DNA of 50,296 nt. It comes from Sphingopyxis sp. 2PD. GTDB taxonomy: Bacteria; Pseudomonadota; Alphaproteobacteria; Sphingomonadales; Sphingomonadaceae. The translations under genes and the position numbers were made by a program. Position 1 is the first letter of the stretch; the number at the start of each line of letters is the position of its first letter. The stretch is from the NCBI RefSeq assembly GCF_005503695.1, contig NZ_SCMU01000022.1:1-50296 (forward strand). Direction: 5' to 3'. Positions 8,301 through 16,115 of the stretch are shown piece by piece. The notes below the pieces were generated by a model. That model did no database searches and was not told the origin of the DNA. It was given only the letters and a program-made list of their open reading frames with translations.

Positions 8301-10100
8301 ATGGGGCAGCAGCGCCAGTTCATCGACATTGGCGGGCAGGCGCAGCGTGAAATCATGGATGACGATCGGCAATTCATCGTCGGTTTCCATCCCGGGAGCC
8401 CGGCCATGGCCGAGCGCGGTCGGGATTTCCTCCATCACCTCGAACCCGAAATGTTCGAGCGCCGGGACGACGTCGGACAAGGCCAGCGGACCCGCGGCGC
8501 TGTACACCTTCAGCCGCAGCCGGTCATCGCCGTCGAGGCTCTTTTTCGCGAGCCGCACGCTGCGCGGGCGCTCGGCATCCAGATCGCGCAGGCGCAGAAT
8601 GTCGCGCGCGGCTTCTTCGGGGTTGTAGAGATTGCGGTAATTGGGCGGGAACATCGGCGCAAAGCGCGCCGCGAGCGCCGCCGCGCGGCCCGCATCACCG
8701 CGCTTCGCCAGCGCCGCCTCGACCTCGGGCTGCCAGCCGCGGACCATCTGTTCCAGCTGGGTGTTGAGCGCGGCCGTGTCGGGGACCACCCCGCCGCTGC
8801 GTAGGTCGAGCGTGTAGCGCAGCAACGCCGCGCCGCCATCCTCCAGCACCATCGTCCAGCCGATGACCCCGGCCTTCGCTTCGCGCACCAGCATCGCCTC
8901 GACCGCGATGCGGCGGCCCGTCGATACTTCGTCGCGCGGCAGCCAGACAAAGGCGAACAGGTGACGACCGAGCGCGCTGCGCACCGTCACGATCTTGGGC
9001 CGCGGCCGGTCGGTGATCGACATCGACGTGAGCACCAGCTCTTCGAGCGACGCACCGTCGAACGCGATCAACAGGTCGTGCGGCAGCGCGGTCAACGCAT
9101 GCGCCAGCGCCTTGCCCGCGTGACCCGCGGGATCGAACCCGAATTTCGTCATCAGCGTGTCGAGCTGGGCGCGCAGCACCGGCACCTTGGCGGGCGGGGT
9201 CGACAGCGCGGCGCTGGTCCAAAGCCCCGCGTGGATCGACAGGCGGTCGACCTTCTTGCCCTTCATTTCGGGAACGATGACGAGGTCGAGCAGGACGCGG
9301 CGATGGACCGCCGACAAGCGGTTCGACTTGATCAGCAGCGGCGCCTGACCGCCGCCATCGAACCAGGCGAAGGCTGCATCGAGCGCCGCGGGCGACAACA
9401 GCTGGCTCTCGCCGCTTTCGCTGACCCCCAAGGGATCTTGCACTTTGCCGTCGCGCGTCCGCCATTCGTGGCCGAGCTGGGTCATCGACCCGCCCTCGAA
9501 CCAGCGCAGCAGCTCGGCCGCCTCGCCCTCGACGCGCATCGCGGCGTCGGCGAGCATCGCGGCGCGCATCGCCCGCCAGTCGCGGACCGCGGCGCGCACG
9601 TCGCGCAGCGCCGCTTCGAGCGCGTCGAGCAGACGACGCCGCGCACGGGCATCGCCGCGCTCGAGTTCCATATAGATGACCGATTCGCGCGTCGGCCCCT
9701 CGCCCGCTTCGACCAGATGGCCCTGCGCGTCGCGCTTTACCGCGACGACGGGGTGAAGGATGCGGTGGACCGCCAGCCCCTGCGCGGCGACGATCTGCGA
9801 GGTCGAATCGACCAGAAAGGGCATGTCGTCGTTGACGATCACCAGCCGCATGCGGCGGTCGGTGCCGTCGGCCGCCATCGGTTCGAGCAGCAGCGACGGG
9901 GTGTCGGCGGCGCGACCCAGCGACGCGCGCCCCGCAAACTGGCTGGCGTCGGCCAGCGCGGCCTTGTCCATATCGTCGCCCTCGCCGGGCAGCGCGCTGC
10001 CGTGCAGCGCCGCCAGATAGGCGGCGGCGATTTTGGCGGGGATTTTGGTGTCGGTGGTTGGCGTGTCCGTTTCCGGCGTGGCGGACGAATTTTGAGACAT
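5397..10100 (-). CDS. gdhB: NAD-specific glutamate dehydrogenase, large (about 180 kDa) type
   Basis: About 1567 residues from the ATG at 10100 (MSQNSSATPETDTP); two further in-frame starts lie up to 27 nt upstream and none has a clear ribosome site. This is the giant bacterial NAD-GDH, which oxidatively deaminates L-glutamate to 2-oxoglutarate. The N-terminal half is the regulatory region. The catalytic core contains LRWSDRRDDFRTEILGLMKA and then VIVPTGAKGGFYPK with the active-site lysine. The dinucleotide-binding part contains VVGCGDMSGDVFGNGML and AFDHRHIFLDPNPDP. The alpha-helical C-terminal extension typical of this class is complete. It would feed glutamate, including any released by the 18.7-28.9 kb cluster, into the TCA cycle; that link is inference. 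Confidence 0.95.
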   Translation of the reverse strand: MSQNSSATPETDTPTTDTKIPAKIAAAYLAALHGSALPGEGDDMDKAALADASQFAGRASLGRAADTPSLLLEPMAADGTDRRMRLVIVNDDMPFLVDSTSQIVAAQGLAVHRILHPVVAVKRDAQGHLVEAGEGPTRESVIYMELERGDARARRRLLDALEAALRDVRAAVRDWRAMRAAMLADAAMRVEGEAAELLRWFEGGSMTQLGHEWRTRDGKVQDPLGVSESGESQLLSPAALDAAFAWFDGGGQAPLLIKSNRLSAVHRRVLLDLVIVPEMKGKKVDRLSIHAGLWTSAALSTPPAKVPVLRAQLDTLMTKFGFDPAGHAGKALAHALTALPHDLLIAFDGASLEELVLTSMSITDRPRPKIVTVRSALGRHLFAFVWLPRDEVSTGRRIAVEAMLVREAKAGVIGWTMVLEDGGAALLRYTLDLRSGGVVPDTAALNTQLEQMVRGWQPEVEAALAKRGDAGRAAALAARFAPMFPPNYRNLYNPEEAARDILRLRDLDAERPRSVRLAKKSLDGDDRLRLKVYSAAGPLALSDVVPALEHFGFEVMEEIPTALGHGRAPGMETDDELPIVIHDFTLRLPANVDELALLPHAEVLEGAIAAVLDGKAENDAFNELMLTNQTDPRAIVWLRAWFRYLRQGGSAYGMDTVVSALRHAPALSAALIERFIALHDPKGRDAKRAEALEAEILAGFADIKSIDEDRILRLFHAVIGATLRTNAFAPAAAEALAFKIDSSKVPGLPKPLPWREVWVYSPRVEGIHLRAGPVARGGLRWSDRRDDFRTEILGLMKAQRVKNAVIVPTGAKGGFYPKALPDISLDRDAWFAEGTECYRIFIRSLLSITDNLVAGKVVHPKGVVIHDGDDPYFVVAADKGTATFSDVANALAMERDFWLGDAFASGGSKGYDHKAMGITAKGAWLSVRRHFAEMGVDVQSDTIRVVGCGDMSGDVFGNGMLLSKAIQLVAAFDHRHIFLDPNPDPAKSWKERERMFNLPRSSWEDYNKKLISKGGGVFPRSQKSIPLSAEVQALLGLSVSEIDPSGLISAILKAPADLLWFGGIGTYVKAASQNNAEVGDPANDALRVDAEDLRVRAVGEGANLGTTQAARIAFSAKGGRINTDFIDNSAGVDCSDNEVNIKIALNREMAEGRLSQEDRDALLVRMTDNVSDLVLEDNRLQALALSIAEQGGSAAVASYVRLMETFEASGRLDRKVEGLAANDELLRRAAEGRGLTRPELAVLLSTAKLALQDAIEDSSLPDDPALGSDLAAAFPGEMQRDFAGAIADHQLRREIIATKLANRIVNRMGIVHPFELVEEEGCALGDIAAAFVAVERLLDLPALWDALDAARIDESVRLSLFGQAASAMTSQMADLLRVTQTLAQPGPVVARLEPGVDRLNASVDGLLSPSVKRQWDMLTQQLLDAGAPEALTAAVVRLFKTDGAIGIVDLAERRGDDEVAVTSAFTHLGEALGLDWAQTLAAHMSPGDPWERLLVNSLARDFQQMRLTFLAGLPKGDLDAAVTKWLADHAPRVAQFRATVDRARTIPNPNGAMLSHIAGQARGLLGR

Positions 10101-10264
10101 AAAGTGCAGCATCCCGAAGCAAAACACGGGGATCCCTGCCGACGATCGGCGGGGGTCCGTTCGCTCCCCACCCTATGCGCCTGTGGCGCGCGCGGCTCAA
10201 GGCCTCGTTCGCGCGCCCACGTTAATTTATTTCAAATCTTGGTTTGTCTGTTGCGCGGGCGGGC

Positions 10265-11632
10265 TTAGCCGCCGGTAATCGGGACCGCCTTGCGCGCGAG
10301 CCTGGTGATCAGCGCTGGATCGTCTGCGGCCTTGGCGACGATGCCGATATGCCCGCCGGGCATGGTCCGCGCGATCAGCACGACAAATTCGGCATCGCCG
10401 GCATCATGTTCCAGGATGATCGCCGGGTGCGCGCTGCGCAGCGTGTCGAGCTTGTCATCGACCTTGGCGCTTTCGTCGCGCGCGGGCTTGCGGCGCGCAC
10501 GCGCATCCTTGACCAGGCCTTTCAGCCCGCCCGGATAGCGATCGAGATAGGCGGCCAGTTCGCCGCGGCCAACGCCTTCGTCCTTGGCATGGCCCAGTAC
10601 ACAGGCATATTCGGCGAGGCGCGTCTTGTCGTACGTCGCACCGAATACCAGTTTGACCACCGGCGTCATCGGCGCGCGCTCTTGCACCGCCAGCCCGGCG
10701 TCGTCGAGGAGCGCGGCAAAGGCTTCGGGTTGCTGTTCGGCGACCAGTGCGAAATCCCACGCCTTGGCGACCGCCTGATACAGCGCGCCGCGGCTGCGGC
10801 TATCGGCGGCGATCGCGCGCTCGGCGGTCTCGCGGGCGAGCGCCAGCCAGTCGGCAAGTTCGGCGTCGGCGCCCGGATCCTCGCCGATGTCGAGGTCGCT
10901 CTCCGACGTATCGTCCGCAGTCGGCCCGACAACGATCGGCACATCCTTATTGTCGATCAAGGCGCCAAAGCCGGGGGTCGCGTCGCCATGACCGTCGACA
11001 TCATCGTCGAGATGTTCGCTGTCGGGGCCGTCGGCCCACACCGGCACCGGCGCGGTCAGCGGCGCCGCGCTGCGCAGCGCCTGTTCGACCGACAGCTGCA
11101 ACTCGGCGGCCTGATCGGCAGGCACCGCTTCCTTCCAGTTGATCACCCCCATGATGAAGTCGATCGTGTCGTCATCGGACGAAAAGGGCAGCAGGATGCC
11201 GCGGTACATGATCGTGACGCCGCGATCGTTGACGAATTCGGCCTCGAAGCCGATCGGCGCCCGGTTGGCGATGATCTGCAGATAATGGTCGGTCAGCCGC
11301 GACAGCAGCGAACGGCCGGGGATCTGGCTGATGTAATGAACATCTTCGTCGATCTGCGACTCCGCGCGGAGCCGGTCGCCGACGAAGGCGATGCCGGGGT
11401 TTTCGACGCCGGCGGTAAAATCGAGCAATACGGCATGCGAACCGAAGTCGGCACGCTCCAGATCGAGATCCTCGACCGAGGGATAAGCGCGGTCGGCGAG
11501 CAATGACGCCCAGTAATTATAGGCGCGCACCTGCATCCGCCGTTCGTCGACACCGACCGACGCCGGCGGATCGATCGCGCCGTCATCCTGGTCGTGGCTG
11601 CCCGAAAGCAGTCCGCGCATGCTGTCCATCAT
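10265..11632 (-). CDS. PAS-like domain protein, function unknown
   Basis: 455 residues. Tandem ATGs at 11632/11629 follow a GGGGATAA ribosome site. Residues about 35-175 have a PAS-like pattern: YNYWASLLADRAYPSVEDLD, then GSHAVLLDF, IAFVGDRLRAESQ and a MYRGILLPFSSDDDTIDFI strand near the end. This resembles the alphaproteobacterial PAS family in which a short motif on choosing prey size (RAYPS-like) opens the domain. An acidic linker follows (about 200-260), then an alpha-helical C-terminal region without a recognised output domain, histidine kinase or GGDEF motif. The gene lies on the same strand upstream of the glutamate dehydrogenase, 164 bp away, so co-transcription is possible. Confidence 0.6.
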   Translation of the reverse strand: MMDSMRGLLSGSHDQDDGAIDPPASVGVDERRMQVRAYNYWASLLADRAYPSVEDLDLERADFGSHAVLLDFTAGVENPGIAFVGDRLRAESQIDEDVHYISQIPGRSLLSRLTDHYLQIIANRAPIGFEAEFVNDRGVTIMYRGILLPFSSDDDTIDFIMGVINWKEAVPADQAAELQLSVEQALRSAAPLTAPVPVWADGPDSEHLDDDVDGHGDATPGFGALIDNKDVPIVVGPTADDTSESDLDIGEDPGADAELADWLALARETAERAIAADSRSRGALYQAVAKAWDFALVAEQQPEAFAALLDDAGLAVQERAPMTPVVKLVFGATYDKTRLAEYACVLGHAKDEGVGRGELAAYLDRYPGGLKGLVKDARARRKPARDESAKVDDKLDTLRSAHPAIILEHDAGDAEFVVLIARTMPGGHIGIVAKAADDPALITRLARKAVPITGG

Positions 11633-11761
11633 TTATCCCCAGCCATAAACATCGGGGAATGTCATGCACCAGAACTGGTAAAAGCCGCGTAAACGATGCC
11701 CCGCGCGCTGCCGGGCGGCGGCGTTGCCAAACAGGATGGAGCGGAGCGGAAGCGGAAGGTT

Positions 11762-11797
11762 CCGGCCGCCGCGCGATCTTTGCCACACGGCGGCCGG
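11762..11797. repeat. 10-bp GC-rich inverted repeat in intergenic region
   Basis: A perfect inverted repeat CCGGCCGCCG ... CGGCGGCCGG with a 16-nt loop lies within the 257-bp gap (11633-11889) between the PAS-like gene and the TetR gene. It is between the paired operator-like sites and the PAS gene start, so it would be in the leader of a leftward transcript. No other structure or ORF of note is seen in this gap. Confidence 0.5.
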
Positions 11798-11820
11798 TCC
11801 GGGGGGAGAGCCCATTTATG

Positions 11821-11878
11821 TACTGACAAGTATATAAATAGCCGGGACGGCGTCAAGCGCTTTCTGTACCGGTCAGTA
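11821..11878. promoter_or_regulatory. Paired TetR-type operator-like half-sites
   Basis: TACTGACAAGTATA (11821-11834) and TGTACCGGTCAGTA (11865-11878) are oppositely oriented; reading both in the same direction, 11 of 14 positions agree. The spacing is 30 bp. A third related sequence overlaps the TetR start codon (12501-12514). The pair lies after the TetR gene and about 190 bp before the PAS-like gene. The assignment to this TetR protein is inference from resemblance and proximity. Confidence 0.45.
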
Positions 11879-11889
11879 AACTTCTTCTA

Positions 11890-12501
11890 TCAGCGTCCCG
11901 GCCACAGCTTGAGGCCGGTTTCGACCAGCCGCTCTAGCTCGGCGCGCGTCGCGCCCGCGCCCGCCTGCACCGCCATCCCCTGGTTCATCGCGGTCAGAAA
12001 CGCCGCAAGCCCGGCCGGATCGACATCGTCGGGAAAATCGCCCTCGGCCTTGGCGCGCGTAAATCGTTCGAGCATCGCCTGCTTCGCCGCCGCGCTGCGC
12101 GCGACCACGGCTTCGCGAATGCACTCGGCCTCGGCGCCGCAAGCGACCGAGTTGATCACGCCAAGGCAGCCGCCCGGATTTTCGGGGCAGCTGTACATGT
12201 CGAGCGCGCCGTGCATCAGCCGTTCGGCCACTCCGCGCGCGGTCGGCGCGTCGAGCGCGGCGCGCATATAGTCGGTCTTTTCGCGCTCATAGAGATCGAG
12301 CGCCTTGTTAAACAGCGCTTCCTTGTTGCCGAACGCGGCGTAGAGGCTGGGCTTGGTAATCCCCATCGCCTCGGTGAGGTCCGCCATCGACGCACCCTCA
12401 TAGCCTTTCGACCAGAATACGCGCAGCGCCGCCGCCAGCGCTGCATCGACGCAGAACTCGCGCGGACGGCCTTTCGGGGCGGTGGCGGCTTCGATTTCCA
12501 T
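11890..12501 (-). CDS. TetR/AcrR family transcriptional repressor
   Basis: 203 residues from the ATG at 12501 (MEIEAATAPKGRPREF); the frame stays open upstream, but that part lacks the family's N-terminus. The DNA-binding domain is at about 10-60, with ALRVFWSKGYEGASMADLTE and the recognition helix region ITKPSLYAAFGNKEALF. The ligand domain contains CPENPGGCLGVINSVACG, a cysteine-bearing motif common in one TetR subfamily whose members often control small oxidoreductases or efflux genes. No divergent target gene is adjacent. A site similar to the pair at 11821-11878 overlaps its start codon, consistent with autoregulation. Confidence 0.88.
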   Translation of the reverse strand: MEIEAATAPKGRPREFCVDAALAAALRVFWSKGYEGASMADLTEAMGITKPSLYAAFGNKEALFNKALDLYEREKTDYMRAALDAPTARGVAERLMHGALDMYSCPENPGGCLGVINSVACGAEAECIREAVVARSAAAKQAMLERFTRAKAEGDFPDDVDPAGLAAFLTAMNQGMAVQAGAGATRAELERLVETGLKLWPGR

Positions 12502-12514
12502 AACGGCTGGTATA
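12501..12514. promoter_or_regulatory. Operator-like site at the TetR gene start
   Basis: TAACGGCTGGTATA; on the reverse strand it reads TATACCAGCCGTTA and agrees with TGTACCGGTCAGTA (11865-11878) at 9 of 14 positions. It overlaps the TetR start codon and adjoins a TATATAAG stretch that could be part of a promoter. Suggests autorepression; weak on sequence alone. Confidence 0.35.
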
Positions 12515-12585
12515 TAAGTTAGGCAGCAAAAAATGTCCAGCAGCGCCTGACCTCGGCGGCGCCAACCGTCCGCGCGGACATTTTC

Positions 12586-12614
12586 GGCTCTCCTCAACGA
12601 AAAAGGGGAGAGCC
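12586..12614 (-). terminator. Candidate terminator of the TonB receptor gene
   Basis: An 8-bp perfect stem GGCTCTCC/GGAGAGCC with a 13-nt loop, 38 bp past the receptor stop codon. On the receptor's strand the stem is followed by GAAAATGT rather than a U-run, so termination efficiency is uncertain. Confidence 0.5.
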
Positions 12615-12652
12615 GCGGCGGCCCTCCCCCATGTTCGCTCGTTGGTCGGCGA

Positions 12653-15600
12653 TCACTTCAGGTTGAAGCGCACCCCGACGCGGAAGGCGCGGCCCAGCAG
12701 ATCCGAATAGGTGCTGTTCGCCGCGAGCCCGGTTTCGGGCAGCAGGATCGGGTCGCCGTTGAGCAGGTTCGTCACGTTGATGAAGAACTCGCCGCGGCCA
12801 TCGTCGCCGCCGACCGAGAATTTCTGCGTCAGGTTGAGATCGACGTAGAAGGCGCCCTTGACGCGATTGCGTTCATAGGTCGGCGCGTTGACGGTCGAGA
12901 CGGGGCAGGTCGTCTGGCATTCGATGCCGTTGGCGACATATTTGCCCGCGCTCACCCCGCGGCCCACCGCGGTGATGCTGAAATCATCATCGTCATAGGC
13001 CGCGCTGACGCGGTAGATCCATTTCGGCGTGCTGGACTGGCCGCCGTTGACCCCGACCGTGTTGAGCACCACCGTCCCCGGGACGCCGCTGTTGAAGCGG
13101 TTTTCCAGATAGCGGGTGGCAAGGCCGCGGATCGTGAACGCACCGCTGCCCTGTGCCATCGGGATCCGGTACGATGCGTCGATATCGACGCCGCGGACCT
13201 TCTGGCTCGCCGCGTTGAACGGGCGCGTCAGGATGACGAGATAGGGCTGCGCCGGATTCTGCGTGCGTGCGGGGTCGACGCTGATTGCGTTACAGAATGC
13301 CTGTTCGCCCAGGAAACACAGATTGACGATCTGCTGGGCGCTGAACGCGCTGATCCCGCTCTTCAACCGGATGTCGAAATAATCGACCGCGAGGTTGAAC
13401 CCGGGCAGGAAGCGGGGCGTGAAGATCGCGCCGACGTTCCACTGATCGGATTTTTCCGGGGTCAAGTCGGTGTTGCCCGTCGCAAAGCCCGAATAGCTGT
13501 AACCGGCCTGCGGCGGCTGACCGGCGGGGACGAAGGACGGGCTGGTGCCGGTGATGAAGCCGGGGTTGCTGACCGAATCGCTGTTCGCGGTACCCGCCTG
13601 GAACAAGTCGTTGAGGTTGGGCGCGCGAATGTCGCGCGACCGCGTCACGCGCAGGCGGATGTCGTCGATCGGTTGCCAGGTCGCGCCCGCCTTCCACGTC
13701 GTCACATAACCCGCGGTCGAATAATCGGTCGCGCGCACCGCGCCGTTGAACTCCAGACCGAAGCCGAGCGGAATCACGGTTTCAAGATAGGCTTCCTTGA
13801 CGTTGTACGACCCGAAGCTGGGCAGGTAATTGCCCACCGACCAGCGGTTGGTGGCGCCGATGACATTGCCGTTCACGTCGCGCGTCGGCACCGGCTGGAA
13901 TTCGTCGGGCACGAAGCCGCTGATCTTTTCCTTCCGATATTCGGCGCCGACCGCGATGCTGACGTCGCCAGCCCAGGTCGCGAACGGGGTGAGCGACAGG
14001 TTGGCGCCGACGACCATCTGTTCCAGCCGCTGTTTGCGATACGGATCGCCGAGCACATAATCGATCGCGGCCGGATCGGCGACGCCAAGGCCGAGGCGAT
14101 TGAGCGGAACGCACGCCGCGTCATTGTTGTTCGGATTGGCGTCGACGTTGATCAGGCACTGGATCGACCCGGTCGGAAAGCCGCTTCCCGCCGGCGCAAA
14201 GGCGGCGTCGCGGGCGGCGTTGATGCGCGCGATATTCTGAATGTCGCGCAACTGTTCGCGCAGGTCGGCGCGGCCATATTGACCGTAAATGTCCCAACGC
14301 GCGGTCTTGCCGAATGCGTCGAACTGGCCTTCGGCGCCGATCAGATAGCGCTGAACCTCGCGCTTGTTGTTGATCCCGCGGAACGGCAGATCGGCCGAGG
14401 TCGTGGCGATGGTGACGCTGGTGATGCCCTGCAGCGCTGCGGCACCCAGCGTGTTGAGCAGGAAGGCGTTGCAGGTGATCGGAACCGGGGTCTGGGTACA
14501 GCCGGTCGCGTTGAGCACGATCCCGGTCTGCAGGTTCGGCCCCGCATTGAACAGCACTTCCTGCTTGTTGTACGCGGCTTCGGCGAACAATTCGACATTG
14601 TCGCCGACCTCGTAGCTCAGGCGCCCGAACACGCCGTAACGGTCGTCGCGCGGGTCGAGGCCGATGTTGCGCCCCGAATCATTGACGCGCCAGTCACCCC
14701 CCCGCGTGCGCAGCGGCACCGCGGTGCCGGTGGGCGAAGGGAAGGTCAGATCGCCCCAGACGAACTGGTTTACCGATCCGCCGCTGCCGAAATAAATGCC
14801 GCGCAGTCGGTTCGCGGCACCGCCTGCGGAGTTGGTGATAATGCTGCCCGGGGTCGAGTTGGTCGGCCCCGCACCGCGCACGAAAATATATTGCGGCGCC
14901 CCCGAATTGGCGTTCGCCAGATAGGCCGGATTTTCGAACCGCAGGAACCCGATCTGATTCCAGTCGCGATCGACCTGGAGGATTCCGTCATTGTGCGCGA
15001 CTTCGCCGCTGAGCAGGACGTGACCGCGCCCGCCCGCAAACGCCATGCCGGCCGCGGCGCTGAACGAATAGTTGAAGCCGTCGCCTTCCTGGGTGATGCC
15101 ACTGTCGGCCTCGAACTTCAGGCCTTCGAACTTGTTGTTGAGCGCAAAGTTGACGACGCCCGCGACGGCGTCGGAACCATAAGCCGCGGACGCGCCGCCG
15201 GTCACGACCTCGACGCTGGAAATCAGCGCCTGCGGGATCGTGTTGATGTCGACCAGCCCGGTGATCGTCGACCCCACCGAACGGCGACCGTTGACCAGGA
15301 TCAGCGTGCGTTCGGACCCCAGATTGCGCAGGTTGAGCGCGTTGATGCCCGCCTGACCGCTCGAGATGTTGAGGCGCGAGTTGGACGGACGGGTCGAACC
15401 TGCAAGCGACGGCAGCGTGTTGACGAAGTCGGCGATGTTGTTCGTCGGCGAACTGTTCTGGATCTCGGTTTCGCTCAGCACAGTGAGCGGGGTCGGCGCC
15501 TGGAACCCGTCGCGCGCAACGCGCGAACCGGTGACGATGATCTGATCGGCGTCTGCGGCCTCGATGGAATCGGCGGGCGCCGCCGTTTCCTGCGCCAGCA

Positions 15601-15694
15601 CCGGCGCGCTGTGAACGAGCGCCAGCGCGGTCATCGCCGCGCCAAAGCTGCTGCTGCGGCCCAGCGACCGGCGATTTCGTTCAAGATAGCGCAT
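12653..15694 (-). CDS. TonB-dependent outer-membrane receptor
   Basis: 1013 residues from the ATG at 15694, which has AAGGGGACG 7-9 nt upstream; the frame stays open upstream to 15934 but that part is not family-like. A long signal peptide (about 1-35, ending ALVHSAPVLA) precedes a TonB-box-like DQIIVTGSRVAR and the plug domain (FQAPTPLTVLSETEI; NTLPSLAGSTRP; SERTLILVNGRRSVGS). The beta-barrel has the paired cysteines and Asn/Pro-rich loops of the large sphingomonad receptors and ends LGRAFRVGVRFNLK. Such receptors import substrates using the proton motive force through TonB/ExbBD. The ligand cannot be read. The acylase gene is divergent from it across a 421-bp gap, so the two could act on related compounds; that is only a context hint. 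Confidence 0.93.
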   Translation of the reverse strand: MRYLERNRRSLGRSSSFGAAMTALALVHSAPVLAQETAAPADSIEAADADQIIVTGSRVARDGFQAPTPLTVLSETEIQNSSPTNNIADFVNTLPSLAGSTRPSNSRLNISSGQAGINALNLRNLGSERTLILVNGRRSVGSTITGLVDINTIPQALISSVEVVTGGASAAYGSDAVAGVVNFALNNKFEGLKFEADSGITQEGDGFNYSFSAAAGMAFAGGRGHVLLSGEVAHNDGILQVDRDWNQIGFLRFENPAYLANANSGAPQYIFVRGAGPTNSTPGSIITNSAGGAANRLRGIYFGSGGSVNQFVWGDLTFPSPTGTAVPLRTRGGDWRVNDSGRNIGLDPRDDRYGVFGRLSYEVGDNVELFAEAAYNKQEVLFNAGPNLQTGIVLNATGCTQTPVPITCNAFLLNTLGAAALQGITSVTIATTSADLPFRGINNKREVQRYLIGAEGQFDAFGKTARWDIYGQYGRADLREQLRDIQNIARINAARDAAFAPAGSGFPTGSIQCLINVDANPNNNDAACVPLNRLGLGVADPAAIDYVLGDPYRKQRLEQMVVGANLSLTPFATWAGDVSIAVGAEYRKEKISGFVPDEFQPVPTRDVNGNVIGATNRWSVGNYLPSFGSYNVKEAYLETVIPLGFGLEFNGAVRATDYSTAGYVTTWKAGATWQPIDDIRLRVTRSRDIRAPNLNDLFQAGTANSDSVSNPGFITGTSPSFVPAGQPPQAGYSYSGFATGNTDLTPEKSDQWNVGAIFTPRFLPGFNLAVDYFDIRLKSGISAFSAQQIVNLCFLGEQAFCNAISVDPARTQNPAQPYLVILTRPFNAASQKVRGVDIDASYRIPMAQGSGAFTIRGLATRYLENRFNSGVPGTVVLNTVGVNGGQSSTPKWIYRVSAAYDDDDFSITAVGRGVSAGKYVANGIECQTTCPVSTVNAPTYERNRVKGAFYVDLNLTQKFSVGGDDGRGEFFINVTNLLNGDPILLPETGLAANSTYSDLLGRAFRVGVRFNLK

Positions 15695-16115
15695 GTTAAA
15701 CGTCCCCTTTATTGCCCAACGGCGCGCCGCGCATCGCTCGATGCGGTTCCCGGCACCGATGCACCGGGCTGGCGCGCCCCCACTATGTCCGCCCTGACTG
15801 CCTGACGGCTGCTTATGCCGTCTTGTTATGATTTTCCGGCTTTCGACCTTCACGGCCCGATTGCCGCTGCGCGTCCTTCGCGCCGACAGCCGGGTCCGTG
15901 ACGGGAAGGTTACAGGGTGGTTACGGGCGGTCAACCGCTTCGCGCTGACCCTGACGATATGGACCTATAGCCACAGGGCATGGCATCGCGGAACGCCTTG
16001 GCGCGGCGGCGGATAGCTTGCAGTTATAGGAGGCGCCCCGCTTGCTATGGGGTGGCGACCCCATGCTACGATAGGCTGACGCTTCGTCATCGGTCATTTT
16101 GTCGGGGAAGTTTCG
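15695..16115. other. 421-bp divergent intergenic region, receptor/acylase
   Basis: This region must carry promoters for both flanking genes. The only clear structure is ATGGGGT-GGCG-ACCCCAT (16047-16064), a perfect 7-bp hairpin about 50 bp before the acylase start, which could be an operator or a leader stem-loop. GC-rich short inverted repeats lie near 15720-15780. No convincing ORF or repeat-family match is seen. Confidence 0.4.

Noticed and set aside
13673..15805. 710-codon open frame antisense to the TonB receptor
   Set aside because: It is a GC-rich shadow of the receptor gene, with Arg/Val/Gly-biased composition, no ribosome site and no recognisable domain.
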